DNA of 6,451 nt, taken from contig CAJUGU010000136.1 in assembly GCA_910586105.1 (NCBI GenBank), forward strand, positions 3,199 through 9,649, in the 5' to 3' direction. The translations under genes were made by a program, and so were the position numbers. Of this stretch, positions 1-6,449 are shown piece after piece; within the stretch, counting starts at the first letter, position 1, and each line of letters begins with the position of its first letter. The stretch comes from an uncultured Eubacteriales bacterium. GTDB taxonomy: Bacteria; Bacillota; Clostridia; Oscillospirales; Butyricicoccaceae. Below the pieces are notes generated by a model, which saw only the letters and a program-made list of their open reading frames with translations, had not been told where the DNA came from and did no database searches.

Positions 1-312
1 GGACAGCCTGGACAAGCGATTGACTGCGCAAGGCGAACAAATAGCCGCGCAAGGCGAGCAGCTGGCCGCGCTCACCGACCGGGTAGACAGCATGGATAAG
101 CGATTGACTGCGCAAGGCGAACAAATAGCCGCGCAAGGCAAACAGCTAGCCGCGCTCACCGACCGGGTGGACAGCCTGGACAAGCGATTGACTGCGCAAG
201 GCGAACAAATAGCCGCGCAAGGCGAGCAGCTGGCCGCGCTCACCGACCGGGTAGACAGCATGGATAAGCGATTGACTGCGCAAGGCGAACAAATAGCCGC
301 GCAGGGCAAGCG
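1..312 (+). repeat. Tandem 84-bp repeats in a 168-bp higher-order pattern
   Basis: The 84-bp unit (28 codons) starts at 20, 104, 188 and 272. Bases 1-19 match the end of the unit at 104-187. The units at 20-103 and 188-271 are identical by eye. The unit at 104-187 differs at several bases (for example GGCAAACAGCTAGCC against GGCGAGCAGCTGGCC, and CTGGACAAG against ATGGATAAG). The pattern therefore alternates A-B-A, and bases 1-135 recur without a difference at 169-303. The last unit decays after about 303. The array is in frame, so gain or loss of units would lengthen or shorten the protein rod without a frameshift. The left end of the array is outside the window. Confidence 0.95.
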
Positions 313-550
313 GCTGGACACTGTCGCCAGCAGGCTTGCGATTGTTGACGGACAGCTTGGCCGGGTAGCGACTGCGCAGGAGCAGAACATCATCCCCTAC
401 ATCAAGCTGCTGGACGAAGGGCATCAGAACATCCTGCACGCGGTGACAGATCAACCGCGGCTGGATGCGCTTGAAAAGGACATGCGGCTAGTCAAGAATA
501 CGCTTAAGAACCACGCCCCGCGGATCGCCGCGCTGGAAAAAGCAAACTGA
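2..550 (+). CDS. Repeat-rich coiled-coil protein, 3' part only (5' end outside window)
   Basis: The reading frame is already open at base 2 (D-S-L-D-K-R) and has no proper start here. The TTG at 20 is an ordinary Leu codon inside a repeat, so the gene begins upstream. About 182 codons are visible. The first ~100 residues are near-identical 28-residue repeats, each four heptads (LTAQGEQ, IAAQGEQ, LAALTDR, VDSMDKR) with L/I/L/V at one core position. This pattern predicts a long coiled-coil rod. Gly and Gln in two heptads are unusual for a tight dimer. After the repeats comes a unique tail of about 80 residues with the segment EQNIIPYIKLLDEGHQNI and an ending rich in D/E/K/L. From memory, similar tails occur in small Firmicute coiled-coil proteins of unknown function. 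No signal peptide, membrane segment or enzymatic motif is visible. Its stop lies 18 bases before the rsfS start, so the two are probably cotranscribed. The function is not known to me; a structural or oligomerising role is inference. Confidence 0.8.
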   Translation, partial: DSLDKRLTAQGEQIAAQGEQLAALTDRVDSMDKRLTAQGEQIAAQGKQLAALTDRVDSLDKRLTAQGEQIAAQGEQLAALTDRVDSMDKRLTAQGEQIAAQGKRLDTVASRLAIVDGQLGRVATAQEQNIIPYIKLLDEGHQNILHAVTDQPRLDALEKDMRLVKNTLKNHAPRIAALEKAN

Positions 551-568
551 AGTGAAAGGAGCAGCTAT

Positions 569-937
569 ATGACAGCATTGGAACAGGTAAAGCATATCAT
601 AGAAGCCCTTCAGGAACGCAAGGGGCAGGAGATTGAGGTGCTTCGGGTGGAGCAGCTCACCACGCTGACCGAATATTTCGTATTCTGCTCGGCAACGTCG
701 ACCACACAGGTCAAGGCACTTGCGGACAGCGTTGAATTTCATATGAAGAACGACCACGGCCTGCCGGTCCATCATACCGAGGGGTTTGAGTCCGCGCAGT
801 GGATCCTTCTGGATTTCGGCGCAGTGGTCGTGCATATCTTCCTGCCGGAATCCCGGAAGTTTTACAATCTGGAAAACCTCTGGAAGGACGGCGCGCCGGT
901 CCCGTTCTCCGAGCTGGGCCTCAAAGAGGAATCATAA
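569..937 (+). CDS. rsfS: Ribosomal silencing factor RsfS (YbeB/Iojap family)
   Basis: This is a complete 122-residue protein, a normal length for RsfS. Family knowledge: RsfS binds uL14 on the free 50S subunit and blocks joining with 30S, which lowers translation in starvation or stationary phase. Seen here: the family core with TEYFVFCSATSTTQVKALAD near residues 31-50, then a G-rich turn with LLDFGAVVVHIF near 72-83, then the closing motif R-x-FYNLENLW near 87-95. The ATG at 569 is preceded by AAAGGAG at a good distance and matches the family N-terminus (a helix beginning with ALEQVKHIIEAL). It sits 18 bases after the coiled-coil gene and 20 bases before leuS. The rsfS-leuS pairing is common in Clostridia. 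No promoter or terminator is visible in either short gap, so it is probably read in one transcript with its neighbours. Confidence 0.97.
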   Translation: MTALEQVKHIIEALQERKGQEIEVLRVEQLTTLTEYFVFCSATSTTQVKALADSVEFHMKNDHGLPVHHTEGFESAQWILLDFGAVVVHIFLPESRKFYNLENLWKDGAPVPFSELGLKEES

Positions 938-942
938 ATTTT

Positions 943-960
943 AGGGGGAAATATCTCTTG
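943..960 (+). promoter_or_regulatory. Ribosome binding site that sets a TTG start for leuS
   Basis: AGGGGG (943-948) lies 9 bases before TTG (958-960). The frame stays open upstream to a GTG at 799 inside rsfS, but those 53 extra residues are an out-of-frame reading of rsfS and are not LeuRS-like. The protein from TTG begins MNKYDYKEIEAKWQKNWEE, as expected for a LeuRS N-terminus. Confidence 0.85.
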
Positions 961-3366
961 AACAAGTACGATTACAAGGAAATTGAAGCCAAATGGCAAA
1001 AAAACTGGGAGGAACGCGGTTCCTTCCACGTCTCCGAGGACCACACGAAGGAAAAATTCTATGCCCTGGTAGAATTCCCGTACCCATCGGGCGCGGGGCT
1101 GCACGTAGGGCATCCGCGCTCCTACACCGCGCTGGATATTGTCGCCCGCAAAAAGCGGATGCAGGGCTATAACGTCCTTTACCCGATGGGCTGGGACGCG
1201 TTCGGCCTGCCGACGGAAAACTTCGCGATCAAGAACCACGTCCATCCGGCGGCTGTTACGGAGAAGAACATCGCACGCTTTAAAGGACAGCTGAAGGCGC
1301 TCGGACTGTCCTTCGATTGGACGCGCGAGATCAGCACCACCGACCCCAGCTACTACAAATGGACGCAGTGGATCTTCCTTCAGCTCTACAAGAAGAGGCT
1401 CGCCTACAAAAAGGAGATGGCAGTCAACTGGTGTACCTCCTGCAAGTGCGTGCTGGCAAATGAAGAAGTCGTGCAGGGCGTTTGCGAACGCTGCGGCTCG
1501 GAGGTCGTCCGCAAGACGAAGAGTCAATGGATGCTCAAGATCACCGAATACGCGCAGCGCCTGATCGACGATCTGGACACGGTCGATTATATCGAGCGCG
1601 TCAAGACCCAGCAAAAGAACTGGATCGGGCGTTCGACCGGCGCGGAGGTCGACTTCACTACTACGGAAGGTGACAAGCTGACCGTTTACACGACCCGTCC
1701 GGACACGCTGTTCGGCGCAACGTATATGGTCATCTCGCCCGAGCACCCCGCGATCGAAAAATGGTCGGACAAGCTGACGAACATCGACGCAGTACGCGCT
1801 TATCGTGAGGAAGCCGCGCGCAAATCCGACTTCGAGCGCACCGAACTGAACAAGGGCAAGACCGGCGTAAAGCTGGAAGGCGTGCGCGCGGTCAATCCGG
1901 TAAACGAAACGGAGATCCCGATCTTCGTTTCGGATTACGTGCTGATGAGCTACGGCACGGGCGCGATCATGGCGGTACCGGCGCACGACGAACGCGACTG
2001 GGAGTTCGCGAAGGTATTCGGCCTGCCGATCATTGAGGTCGTCAAGGGCGGCAACGTGCAGGAGGCGGCGTTTACCAACGTCGAGACTGGTGAAATGGTC
2101 AATTCCGGATTCCTGAACGGGCTTTCGGTCGCGGACGCCAAAAAGAAGATTGTCGAATTCCTGACCGAAAAGGGCGTCGGCCACCAGAAGGTCAACTATA
2201 AGCTCCGCGACTGGGTCTTTTCGCGCCAGCGCTATTGGGGCGAACCGATCCCGCTGGTATACTGCGAGAAGTGCGGCTGGACGCCGTTGCCGGAGGACCA
2301 GCTGCCGCTGACGCTGCCGGAGGTCGATTCCTATGAGCCGACCGAGACCGGCGAATCGCCGCTTGCGAAAATGACCGATTGGGTAAATACCACCTGTCCG
2401 CACTGCGGCGGCCCCGCGAAGCGGGAGACCGACACCATGCCGCAGTGGGCGGGCTCGTCGTGGTATTTCCTGCGGTATATGGACCCGCATAACGACAAGG
2501 CGCTTGCCAGCAGGGAAGCGCTGGAATACTGGTCGCCCGTCGACTGGTACAACGGCGGCATGGAGCATACCACGCTCCACCTGCTGTACAGCCGGTTCTG
2601 GCACAAATTCCTGTATGATATCGGCGTAGTTCCGACGCCGGAACCCTACGCGAAGCGCACGAGCCACGGCATGATCCTGGGCGAGAACGGTGAGAAAATG
2701 TCCAAATCCCGGGGCAACGTGGTCAACCCGGACGAGATCATTGAGACCTACGGCGCGGATACGATGCGCCTGTATGAAATGTTCATCGGCGACTTTGAGA
2801 AGGCCGCGCCGTGGTCTTCGACCTCGATCAAGGGCTGCCGCCGTTTCCTCGAACGCGTCTGGAACCTGTTCGAGCAGGTGCAGCCGGGCGACGCCTACAC
2901 CGAACAGCATGAAATTTTGATCCACAAGACCATCAAGAAGGTCGGCGAGGATATCGAGGGCTTGAAGCACAACACCGCGATCGCGGCGATGATGAGTCTG
3001 GTCAACGCGTTTTATGATAAGGGCGTCAACCGCGCCGAATACAGGACGCTGCTCAAGCTGCTGAACCCGTTCGCGCCGCACATCACCGAGGAGCTTTGGG
3101 AGCTGCTGGGCGAACAGGGCGAAGTGCTCTCGCTCCAGCCATGGCCGGAGTACGAGGAGGCGAAGACGGTCGAATCGACCATCGAGATCGGCGTACAGGT
3201 CAACGGCAAGCTGCGCGGCACGATCAAGCTGCCCGTCGACTGCGAGCAGCAGGCGGCGGTCGACGCGGCGCTTGCCGACGAAAAGATCCGGAACGCGGTT
3301 GCGGGCAAGCAGATCGTGAAGACGATCGTCGTGAAAAACAAGATCGTAAACCTTGTCGTGAAGTGA
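958..3366 (+). CDS. leuS: Leucyl-tRNA synthetase (LeuRS)
   Basis: This is an 802-residue cytosolic class Ia synthetase, the usual bacterial LeuRS length. It activates leucine with ATP and charges tRNA-Leu. Seen in order: the HIGH motif as HVGH at residues 49-52 after PYPSGAGL; a zinc-type cysteine set C159, C162, C176, C179; the inserted CP1 editing domain with TTRPDT at 245-250 and AVPAHDERD ending at D347, which holds the aspartate that binds the amino group in mischarged tRNA hydrolysis; a second cysteine set C436, C439, C480, C483; the motif WAGSSWYFLRYMDP; the KMSKS loop at 580-584; then the anticodon-binding helices and a C-terminal domain ending VKNKIVNLVVK. All key residues are present, so both aminoacylation and editing should work. 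The start is TTG. Many Firmicute leuS genes have a T-box leader, but the 20-base gap to rsfS leaves no room for one directly upstream. Confidence 0.99.
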   Translation: MNKYDYKEIEAKWQKNWEERGSFHVSEDHTKEKFYALVEFPYPSGAGLHVGHPRSYTALDIVARKKRMQGYNVLYPMGWDAFGLPTENFAIKNHVHPAAVTEKNIARFKGQLKALGLSFDWTREISTTDPSYYKWTQWIFLQLYKKRLAYKKEMAVNWCTSCKCVLANEEVVQGVCERCGSEVVRKTKSQWMLKITEYAQRLIDDLDTVDYIERVKTQQKNWIGRSTGAEVDFTTTEGDKLTVYTTRPDTLFGATYMVISPEHPAIEKWSDKLTNIDAVRAYREEAARKSDFERTELNKGKTGVKLEGVRAVNPVNETEIPIFVSDYVLMSYGTGAIMAVPAHDERDWEFAKVFGLPIIEVVKGGNVQEAAFTNVETGEMVNSGFLNGLSVADAKKKIVEFLTEKGVGHQKVNYKLRDWVFSRQRYWGEPIPLVYCEKCGWTPLPEDQLPLTLPEVDSYEPTETGESPLAKMTDWVNTTCPHCGGPAKRETDTMPQWAGSSWYFLRYMDPHNDKALASREALEYWSPVDWYNGGMEHTTLHLLYSRFWHKFLYDIGVVPTPEPYAKRTSHGMILGENGEKMSKSRGNVVNPDEIIETYGADTMRLYEMFIGDFEKAAPWSSTSIKGCRRFLERVWNLFEQVQPGDAYTEQHEILIHKTIKKVGEDIEGLKHNTAIAAMMSLVNAFYDKGVNRAEYRTLLKLLNPFAPHITEELWELLGEQGEVLSLQPWPEYEEAKTVESTIEIGVQVNGKLRGTIKLPVDCEQQAAVDAALADEKIRNAVAGKQIVKTIVVKNKIVNLVVK

Positions 3367-3406
3367 CAGAAGCGGTCAGATTTTCCCCTCTGCGCGAAAA
3401 TTCGCA

Positions 3407-3423
3407 GAATTTCGAGGAAATTC
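3407..3423. promoter_or_regulatory. AT-rich palindrome just upstream of the rpsU promoter
   Basis: GAATTTC (3407-3413), spacer GAG, GAAATTC (3417-3423) form a perfect 7-bp inverted repeat, ending 11 bases before the -35 box at 3435. It could be an operator, an UP-like element or a weak RNA hairpin in the leuS 3' end. It overlaps a second small inverted repeat (TCTGCG at 3389-3394 with CGCAGA at 3403-3408). Neither is followed by a T-run, so neither looks like a proper leuS terminator. Function is inference. Confidence 0.4.
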
Positions 3424-3434
3424 AAAATTGGGGG

Positions 3435-3463
3435 TTGACAGCCCGGCGGATTTTGGATATAAT
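3435..3463 (+). promoter_or_regulatory. Sigma-A promoter for rpsU, perfect consensus
   Basis: TTGACA (3435-3440), 17 bases, TATAAT (3458-3463). Both boxes and the spacing match the housekeeping consensus exactly. Transcription would start near 3470, giving a leader of roughly 85 bases before the rpsU ATG. A strong constitutive promoter fits a ribosomal protein gene. Confidence 0.93.
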
Positions 3464-3477
3464 AACGATATGGTTCT

Positions 3478-3549
3478 GTATCCGCTTTTTTGCGGTGGAA
3501 CAAACCTGTGTAAGCGTATGACCGTGAACGGATACGCGCGGAGGGAGGG
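3478..3549 (+). promoter_or_regulatory. Folded 5' leader of rpsU (candidate regulatory RNA)
   Basis: Two hairpins can form. One is CCGC (3482-3485) with GCGG (3492-3495) around a T6 loop. The other is larger: GCGTAT (3514-3519) with ATACGC (3532-3537), a 2-base bulge, then CCG (3522-3524) with CGG (3529-3531) closing a TGAA loop. The larger one ends 3 bases before the purine-rich ribosome binding site GAGGGAGGG (3541-3549). A rival pairing joins GTATCCG (3478-3484) to CGGATAC (3529-3535) and excludes both. Alternative folds next to an r-protein start suggest autoregulation by bS21, but neither fold clearly covers the ribosome binding site, so this is inference. I do not recognise it as a named leader. 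Confidence 0.45.
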
Positions 3550-3555
3550 AAAACG

Positions 3556-3738
3556 ATGTCGGAAGTCCGCATTAAGGAGAACGAATCTCTGGACAGTGCT
3601 CTGAGAAGATTCAAGCGCTCCTGTGCCAAGGCGGGTGTGCTTTCCGAGCTCCGCAAGCGCGAGCATTATGAGAGCCCAAGCGTAAAGCGCCGTAAAAAGT
3701 CTGAGGCAGCACGCGCAAAGAAGAGAAAGTACAGATGA
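3556..3738 (+). CDS. rpsU: Small ribosomal subunit protein bS21
   Basis: This is a complete 60-residue, strongly basic protein, close to the usual length for Firmicute bS21. bS21 binds the 30S platform near the anti-Shine-Dalgarno end of 16S rRNA and helps in initiation. Seen: the family N-terminus SEVRIKENESLDSALRRFKR, the central KAGVLSELRKREHYESPSVKRR, and a Lys/Arg/Ala-rich tail KKSEAARAKKRKYR that would thread into rRNA. The ATG at 3556 follows GAGGGAGGG at a normal distance. The gene has its own consensus promoter upstream and a strong terminator 6 bases after the stop, so it is probably a single-gene transcript, with possible read-through from leuS. Confidence 0.98.
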   Translation: MSEVRIKENESLDSALRRFKRSCAKAGVLSELRKREHYESPSVKRRKKSEAARAKKRKYR

Positions 3739-3743
3739 TCGAC

Positions 3744-3782
3744 AAAATTGCCGGGACTGGTCTTAGCCCCGGCAATTTTTTT
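3744..3782 (+). terminator. Intrinsic terminator after rpsU
   Basis: AAAATTGCCGGG (3744-3755) pairs fully with CCCGGCAATTTT (3768-3779), giving a 12-bp stem with a 12-base loop. A run of seven T (3776-3782) overlaps its 3' arm. This is a classic rho-independent terminator that separates rpsU from the ylxM operon. Confidence 0.95.
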
Positions 3783-3822
3783 CCGCGCCGCGCAGAAAAT
3801 CTCAAATCTGCAAAAATTTTTG

Positions 3823-3851
3823 TTGACAATCGGCCGAAAATCACGTATAAT
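3823..3851 (+). promoter_or_regulatory. Sigma-A promoter for the ylxM-ffh-rpsP-khpA operon, perfect consensus
   Basis: TTGACA (3823-3828), 17 bases, TATAAT (3846-3851), preceded by an A/T-rich stretch (CAAAAATTTTTG). The start point would be near 3858, leaving a leader of about 64 bases before ylxM. It is the only strong promoter seen for the downstream four genes. Confidence 0.93.
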
Positions 3852-3865
3852 AAGGGCAGTCACCG

Positions 3866-3887
3866 TGTAAAGCAGCCAGCCTTTACA
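3866..3887 (+). promoter_or_regulatory. Hairpin in the ylxM leader
   Basis: TGTAAAG (3866-3872) and CTTTACA (3881-3887) form a 7-bp stem with an 8-base loop, just downstream of the predicted transcription start. It has no T-run, so it is not a terminator. It may stabilise the 5' end of the mRNA or act as a control site; this is inference. Confidence 0.45.
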
Positions 3888-3921
3888 GGAAAACCACCGC
3901 GGATGAAGGGGTGAGGGAGCC

Positions 3922-4293
3922 ATGAAGAACAAGCCGTTTGAAATGTGCCTGCTATTCGATTTTTATGGCGAAGTCCTCACCGAAAAGCAGCGCGAGGTAT
4001 TCGACCTGTACTATAATGAAGACCTGTCGCTTGCGGAGATTTCCGAGCACATTGGCATCACACGGCAGGGGGTGCGCGACAGCATCCTTCGGGCCGAGCA
4101 CACGCTGCGCGATTTGGAGGACAAGCTGCGGCTGGTCGCCCGTTATGGGCAGATTGACCTGCACGCGCGCGAGATCGCGGACAGCCTGCGCATTGCGATC
4201 GGCATCAACAACACCAAGTACCGCAACGTGGACTTGCAGGCGACCTTGGCGCGCATGGAAGAACACGTGAAAGTGATCACCGGCGATACATAA
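3922..4293 (+). CDS. ylxM: YlxM family SRP-associated helix-turn-helix protein
   Basis: This is a complete 123-residue protein of the UPF0122/YlxM family, at its normal length. Family knowledge: YlxM is encoded beside ffh in Gram-positive bacteria, resembles region 4 of sigma factors, and in streptococci has been linked to the signal recognition particle. Seen: LTEKQREVFDLYYNEDLSLA near residues 19-38, then the helix-turn-helix SEHIGITRQGVRDSILRAEH near 41-60, then a C-terminal helical part. The ATG at 3922 follows a purine-rich GGGGTGAGGGAG stretch. It is the first gene after the operon promoter and ends 36 bases before ffh. Whether it contacts DNA, SRP RNA or Ffh cannot be told from sequence. 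Confidence 0.95.
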   Translation: MKNKPFEMCLLFDFYGEVLTEKQREVFDLYYNEDLSLAEISEHIGITRQGVRDSILRAEHTLRDLEDKLRLVARYGQIDLHAREIADSLRIAIGINNTKYRNVDLQATLARMEEHVKVITGDT

Positions 4294-4329
4294 GACCGAT
4301 TTTGGAACCTTGGAAGGGAGGGCGTCCCC

Positions 4330-5694
<1,365 letters not shown>

Positions 5695-5698
5695 GTGC

Positions 5699-5717
5699 TT
5701 GTAAAGGTAATTTACAA
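5699..5717 (+). promoter_or_regulatory. Hairpin between ffh and rpsP
   Basis: TTGTAAA (5699-5705) and TTTACAA (5711-5717) form a 7-bp stem with a 5-base loop GGTAA, in the 56-base gap. No T-run follows, so it should not stop transcription. It could mark an mRNA processing or protection point between ffh and the more highly expressed rpsP. Its core TGTAAA...TTTACA is the same as in the ylxM leader hairpin. Confidence 0.45.
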
Positions 5718-5750
5718 TAAAGAGGTAAATGTTAAGGAGGTGAAGCTATC

Positions 5751-5990
5751 ATGGTAAAGATCAGACTTCGCAGAATGGGTGCAAAGAAAGCGCCTTTCTA
5801 TCGAATCGTTGTAGCGGATTCGCGCTACCCGCGTGACGGTCGTTTCATTGAAGAGATCGGCACTTACAATCCGATGACCGCTGAAGCTGAGGTAAAGATC
5901 AACAGCGAGCGTGCGCAGCAGTGGATTAAGAACGGCGCGCAGCCGACCGATACCGTTCGTGATATCCTGAAAAAGGCCGGCGTGCTGTAA
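5751..5990 (+). CDS. rpsP: Small ribosomal subunit protein bS16
   Basis: This is a complete 79-residue basic protein, normal for bS16, which is needed for early 30S assembly. Seen: the family signature at the N-terminus MVKIRLRRMGAKKAPFYRIV, followed by ADSRYPRDGRFIEEIGTYNP and the C-terminal helix with GAQPTDTVRDILKKAGVL. The ATG at 5751 has a very strong ribosome binding site, AAGGAGGTGA, which is better than those of ylxM and ffh and fits the higher output required of a ribosomal protein within the same operon. The next gene, khpA, starts 21 bases after its stop. The order ffh-rpsP-khpA is conserved in Firmicutes. Confidence 0.99.
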   Translation: MVKIRLRRMGAKKAPFYRIVVADSRYPRDGRFIEEIGTYNPMTAEAEVKINSERAQQWIKNGAQPTDTVRDILKKAGVL

Positions 5991-6011
5991 GGGTGAGTGA
6001 GGTTATCGAAG

Positions 6012-6242
6012 ATGAAAGAGCTTTTGACCTACATCGTGCAGAATCTGGTGAACGATCCGGATTCGATCGCGATCACGGAGAGTGCGCAGGGCGACGAGAT
6101 CGTCTATGAACTGCGGGTAGCCCCAGAGGACATGGGTCGGGTGATCGGTCGGCACGGCCGTATTGCGAAAGAGATCCGGACGCTGATGAAAGCAACAGGG
6201 AACCACGAAAACAAGAAGGTTTCGGTTGAAATCCTGGACTGA
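6012..6242 (+). CDS. khpA: RNA-binding KH-domain protein KhpA (YlqC)
   Basis: This is a 76-residue single KH-domain protein, normal for KhpA. Family knowledge: it forms a dimer or pairs with KhpB (Jag/EloR) and binds many RNAs, affecting cell elongation and division in streptococci. Seen: MKELLTYIVQNLVNDPDSIA at the N-terminus, a beta strand VYELRVAPEDMGRVIG, the RNA-gripping GxxG loop as GRHG at 46-49, and a closing strand KKVSVEIL. I chose ATG 6012 because it gives the family N-terminus and has GTGAGG (5997-6002) 9 bases before it. A GTG at 5997 would add five residues (MRLSK) and would itself be that ribosome binding site. It is the last gene of the operon in this window; a strong terminator follows at 6384. 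Confidence 0.95.
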   Translation: MKELLTYIVQNLVNDPDSIAITESAQGDEIVYELRVAPEDMGRVIGRHGRIAKEIRTLMKATGNHENKKVSVEILD

Positions 6243-6255
6243 CAGCGCTTCGTGC

Positions 6256-6386
6256 TTTGGAAGGGCTGCGGATTTTTACCGTGAGCGCCCCGAACAAAAA
6301 ACGTTGTTTTTGTTCGGGGCAGAGGTTCCGCCGACGCCCTGCCAGGCGGCAAGAGCGTCGGCCTCTAAAAAGCCGCAGCACTTAAA
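6256..6386 (+). other. Nested inverted-repeat element able to fold as a three-way junction
   Basis: Starting 13 bases after khpA, the following pairings can form together. The outer stem is GCTGCGG (6265-6271) with CCGCAGC (6373-6379), flanked inside by TTTTTA (6273-6278) with TAAAAA (6366-6371) after one mismatch, and outside by AAG (6261-6263) with CTT (6381-6383) and TTT (6256-6258) with AAA (6384-6386). Inner arm one is GCCCCGAACAAAAA (6287-6300) with its perfect complement (6307-6320) around a 6-base loop. Inner arm two is GCCGACGC (6330-6337) with GCGTCGGC (6355-6362), an outer AGAG/CTCT (6321-6324 with 6363-6366), and a small TGCC/GGCA tip. There is no ORF of note. It may be a small structured RNA, an mRNA 3' end structure or a mobile palindromic (MITE-like) insertion; sequence alone does not decide. 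Confidence 0.55.
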
Positions 6387-6415
6387 CGCTTCGCGCGTAG
6401 CGCAAGCGTTTTTTT
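6384..6415 (+). terminator. Intrinsic terminator of the ylxM-khpA operon
   Basis: AAACGCTT (6384-6391) pairs with AAGCGTTT (6404-6411). Inside, after a one-base bulge, GCGC (6393-6396) pairs with GCGC (6400-6403) around a GTA loop. A seven-T run (6409-6415) follows on. It lies about 140 bases after the khpA stop, directly behind the nested hairpin element, with which it shares three A residues. Confidence 0.9.
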
Positions 6416-6420
6416 ACTTT

Positions 6421-6449
6421 CCGCCCCTCGCCGGGGCGGCGTCCTACGC
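6421..6449. other. GC-rich hairpins at the right edge
   Basis: CCGCCCC (6421-6427) pairs with GGGGCGG (6433-6439) around a 5-base loop. GCGT (6439-6442) can then pair with ACGC (6446-6449). No T-run is visible before the window ends, so a terminator role is unproven. It could be the start of another repeat or of a terminator for a gene on the other strand beyond the edge. Confidence 0.4.

Noticed and set aside
1..312. CRISPR array
   Set aside because: The repeats are contiguous, in frame, without unique spacers, and translate into regular heptads.
799..957. Possible 53-residue N-terminal extension of LeuRS, overlapping rsfS
   Set aside because: The extra residues are an out-of-frame reading of rsfS with no LeuRS likeness; TTG 958 has a good ribosome binding site and gives the family N-terminus.
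938..957. T-box leader for leuS
   Set aside because: Only 20 bases separate rsfS and leuS; there is no room for specifier and antiterminator stems.
862..3081. Long minus-strand open frame (739 codons) opposite leuS
   Set aside because: It is the complement of a GC-biased real gene. The composition is Arg/Leu/Val/Asp rich with no domain, and leuS has all its motifs on the plus strand.
3389..3408. Small hairpin after leuS as a terminator
   Set aside because: The stem is only 6 bp and no T-run follows; termination of leuS transcripts more probably occurs at 3744-3782.
3852..3921. SRP RNA (4.5S/scRNA) gene or riboswitch in the ylxM leader
   Set aside because: A stretch with GCAGCC recalls SRP RNA, but the conserved GGAAG/GCAGCC helix 8 arrangement is missing and the segment is too short.
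5699..5718. Internal promoter for rpsP using TACAAT as -10
   Set aside because: No acceptable -35 lies 16-18 bases upstream; TTGTAA is far too close. The bases are better explained by the inverted repeat.
6073..6381. Minus-strand open frames over khpA and the following hairpins
   Set aside because: They run through hairpin arms and the khpA complement, have Arg/Ser/Pro-rich translations, and I see no ribosome binding site or known motif.
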